Below are positions 6,500-6,820 of a stretch of DNA of 6,820 bases, in pieces; the stretch's first letter is position 1; every line of letters begins with the position of its first letter. The notes beneath the pieces were generated by a model, which searched no databases, was not told the origin of the DNA, and saw only the letters and a program-made list of their open reading frames with translations. This DNA comes from Rhodopirellula sp. (lineage in GTDB: Bacteria > Planctomycetota > Planctomycetia > Pirellulales > Pirellulaceae), in the NCBI GenBank assembly GCA_002714565.1, contig PAXU01000018.1, positions 17,554-24,373 of the forward strand. Reading direction: 5' to 3'. The translations under genes and the position numbers were made by a program.

Positions 6500-6820
6500 T
6501 TATCCCGTTGGTTCCGCAGTCCGAATAGCGCGAAAGTTGAACAGTCGCCCGGCAACTTCGTTCAGATACACAAGCCCTTTGGTGACACCGGATTGATCGA
6601 CCACCTGTGCCATAGGCTCGTGTTGGGTTTGTAAATAAATCACAGCCTCGAGAATTGGCATGTCTTCCGGAATGCTTACCAACGGTCGCATCAGTTGAGT
6701 CATATCATCCTGGTGCACCTTGAGACTAAGTACAGACAGGTACCCGGAAAATGACTCTCTGTTTTTTCGCAGTACTGGCATGGAGCTGCGATGTAGTTTC
6801 CTGGCACGTCGTTTTATTTC
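6500..6820 (-). CDS. CBS-domain protein, C-terminal part (CNNM/CorC-like), cut by window edge
   Basis: The last 106 residues of a gene whose 5' end lies outside the window. The frame stays open to base 6820. The 13 codons before the ATG at 6781 read EIKRRARKLHRSS and continue the CBS pattern (A+KLHRSSMPVLR..., then FSGYLSVLSL), so that ATG is probably internal and not the start. Visible parts are the end of a first CBS motif (to about residue 40 of the fragment) and a second (about 45-98: LVSIPEDMPILEAVIYLQTQ, then MAQVVDQSGVTKGLV). CBS pairs bind adenosyl nucleotides. This arrangement is typical of the cytoplasmic part of CNNM/CorC (DUF21) membrane proteins linked to Mg/Co transport, and I infer that family without seeing its membrane domain. 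The protein ends about ten residues after CBS2, so the C-terminal CorC/HlyC domain of many relatives is absent. It converges on the permease gene with six bases between stops. A different CBS protein cannot be excluded. Confidence 0.75.
   Translation of the reverse strand, partial: EIKRRARKLHRSSMPVLRKNRESFSGYLSVLSLKVHQDDMTQLMRPLVSIPEDMPILEAVIYLQTQHEPMAQVVDQSGVTKGLVYLNEVAGRLFNFRAIRTAEPTG

Overview
The window looks like chromosomal DNA of a planctomycete (Planctomycetia; order not resolved, moderate GC). The strongest evidence is a minus-strand pair found almost only in planctomycetes and related phyla. One gene encodes a large secreted DUF1549/DUF1553 protein with cytochrome-c-like CxxxxCH and CxxCH motifs. 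The other encodes a Tat-exported DUF1501 protein. The ABC-2 permease on the plus strand also has the sequence style I associate with planctomycete homologues. This rests on remembered family motifs, not on a search.

Layout. Positions 53-1360 (minus) encode the DUF1501 protein and 1411-4122 (minus) the DUF1549/DUF1553 protein. They are transcribed leftward in the order 4122 to 53, with 50 bp between them and no visible terminator, so they very likely form a two-gene operon. Positions 4123-4642 are a 520-bp divergent intergenic region without a convincing gene. It holds a strong Shine-Dalgarno site for the leftward operon, several inverted repeats, a cluster of TTATCG hexamers, and a 15-bp direct repeat that includes the start codon of the rightward gene. 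Positions 4643-6493 (plus) encode a 616-residue ABC-2 type permease made of two homologous halves. Six bases after its stop, converging on it, is the 3' end of a CBS-domain gene (6500 to the window edge, minus) that continues beyond the window.

How the genes may work together. The leftward pair is expected to act outside the cytoplasm. DUF1501 is an alkaline-phosphatase/sulfatase-fold family exported folded by Tat, and the partner is exported by Sec and carries two possible haem-attachment motifs and a BIG2-like segment. They are co-conserved, but their biochemical role is not established. The permease has no ATPase partner in the window. The CBS fragment looks like the cytoplasmic regulatory part of a CNNM/CorC-type membrane protein. 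Nothing links these two to the leftward pair beyond adjacency.

I found no RNA gene, insertion sequence, CRISPR array or phage gene. The coding regions are ordinary for this lineage. The most open questions concern the structured divergent intergenic region and the role of the paired DUF proteins.
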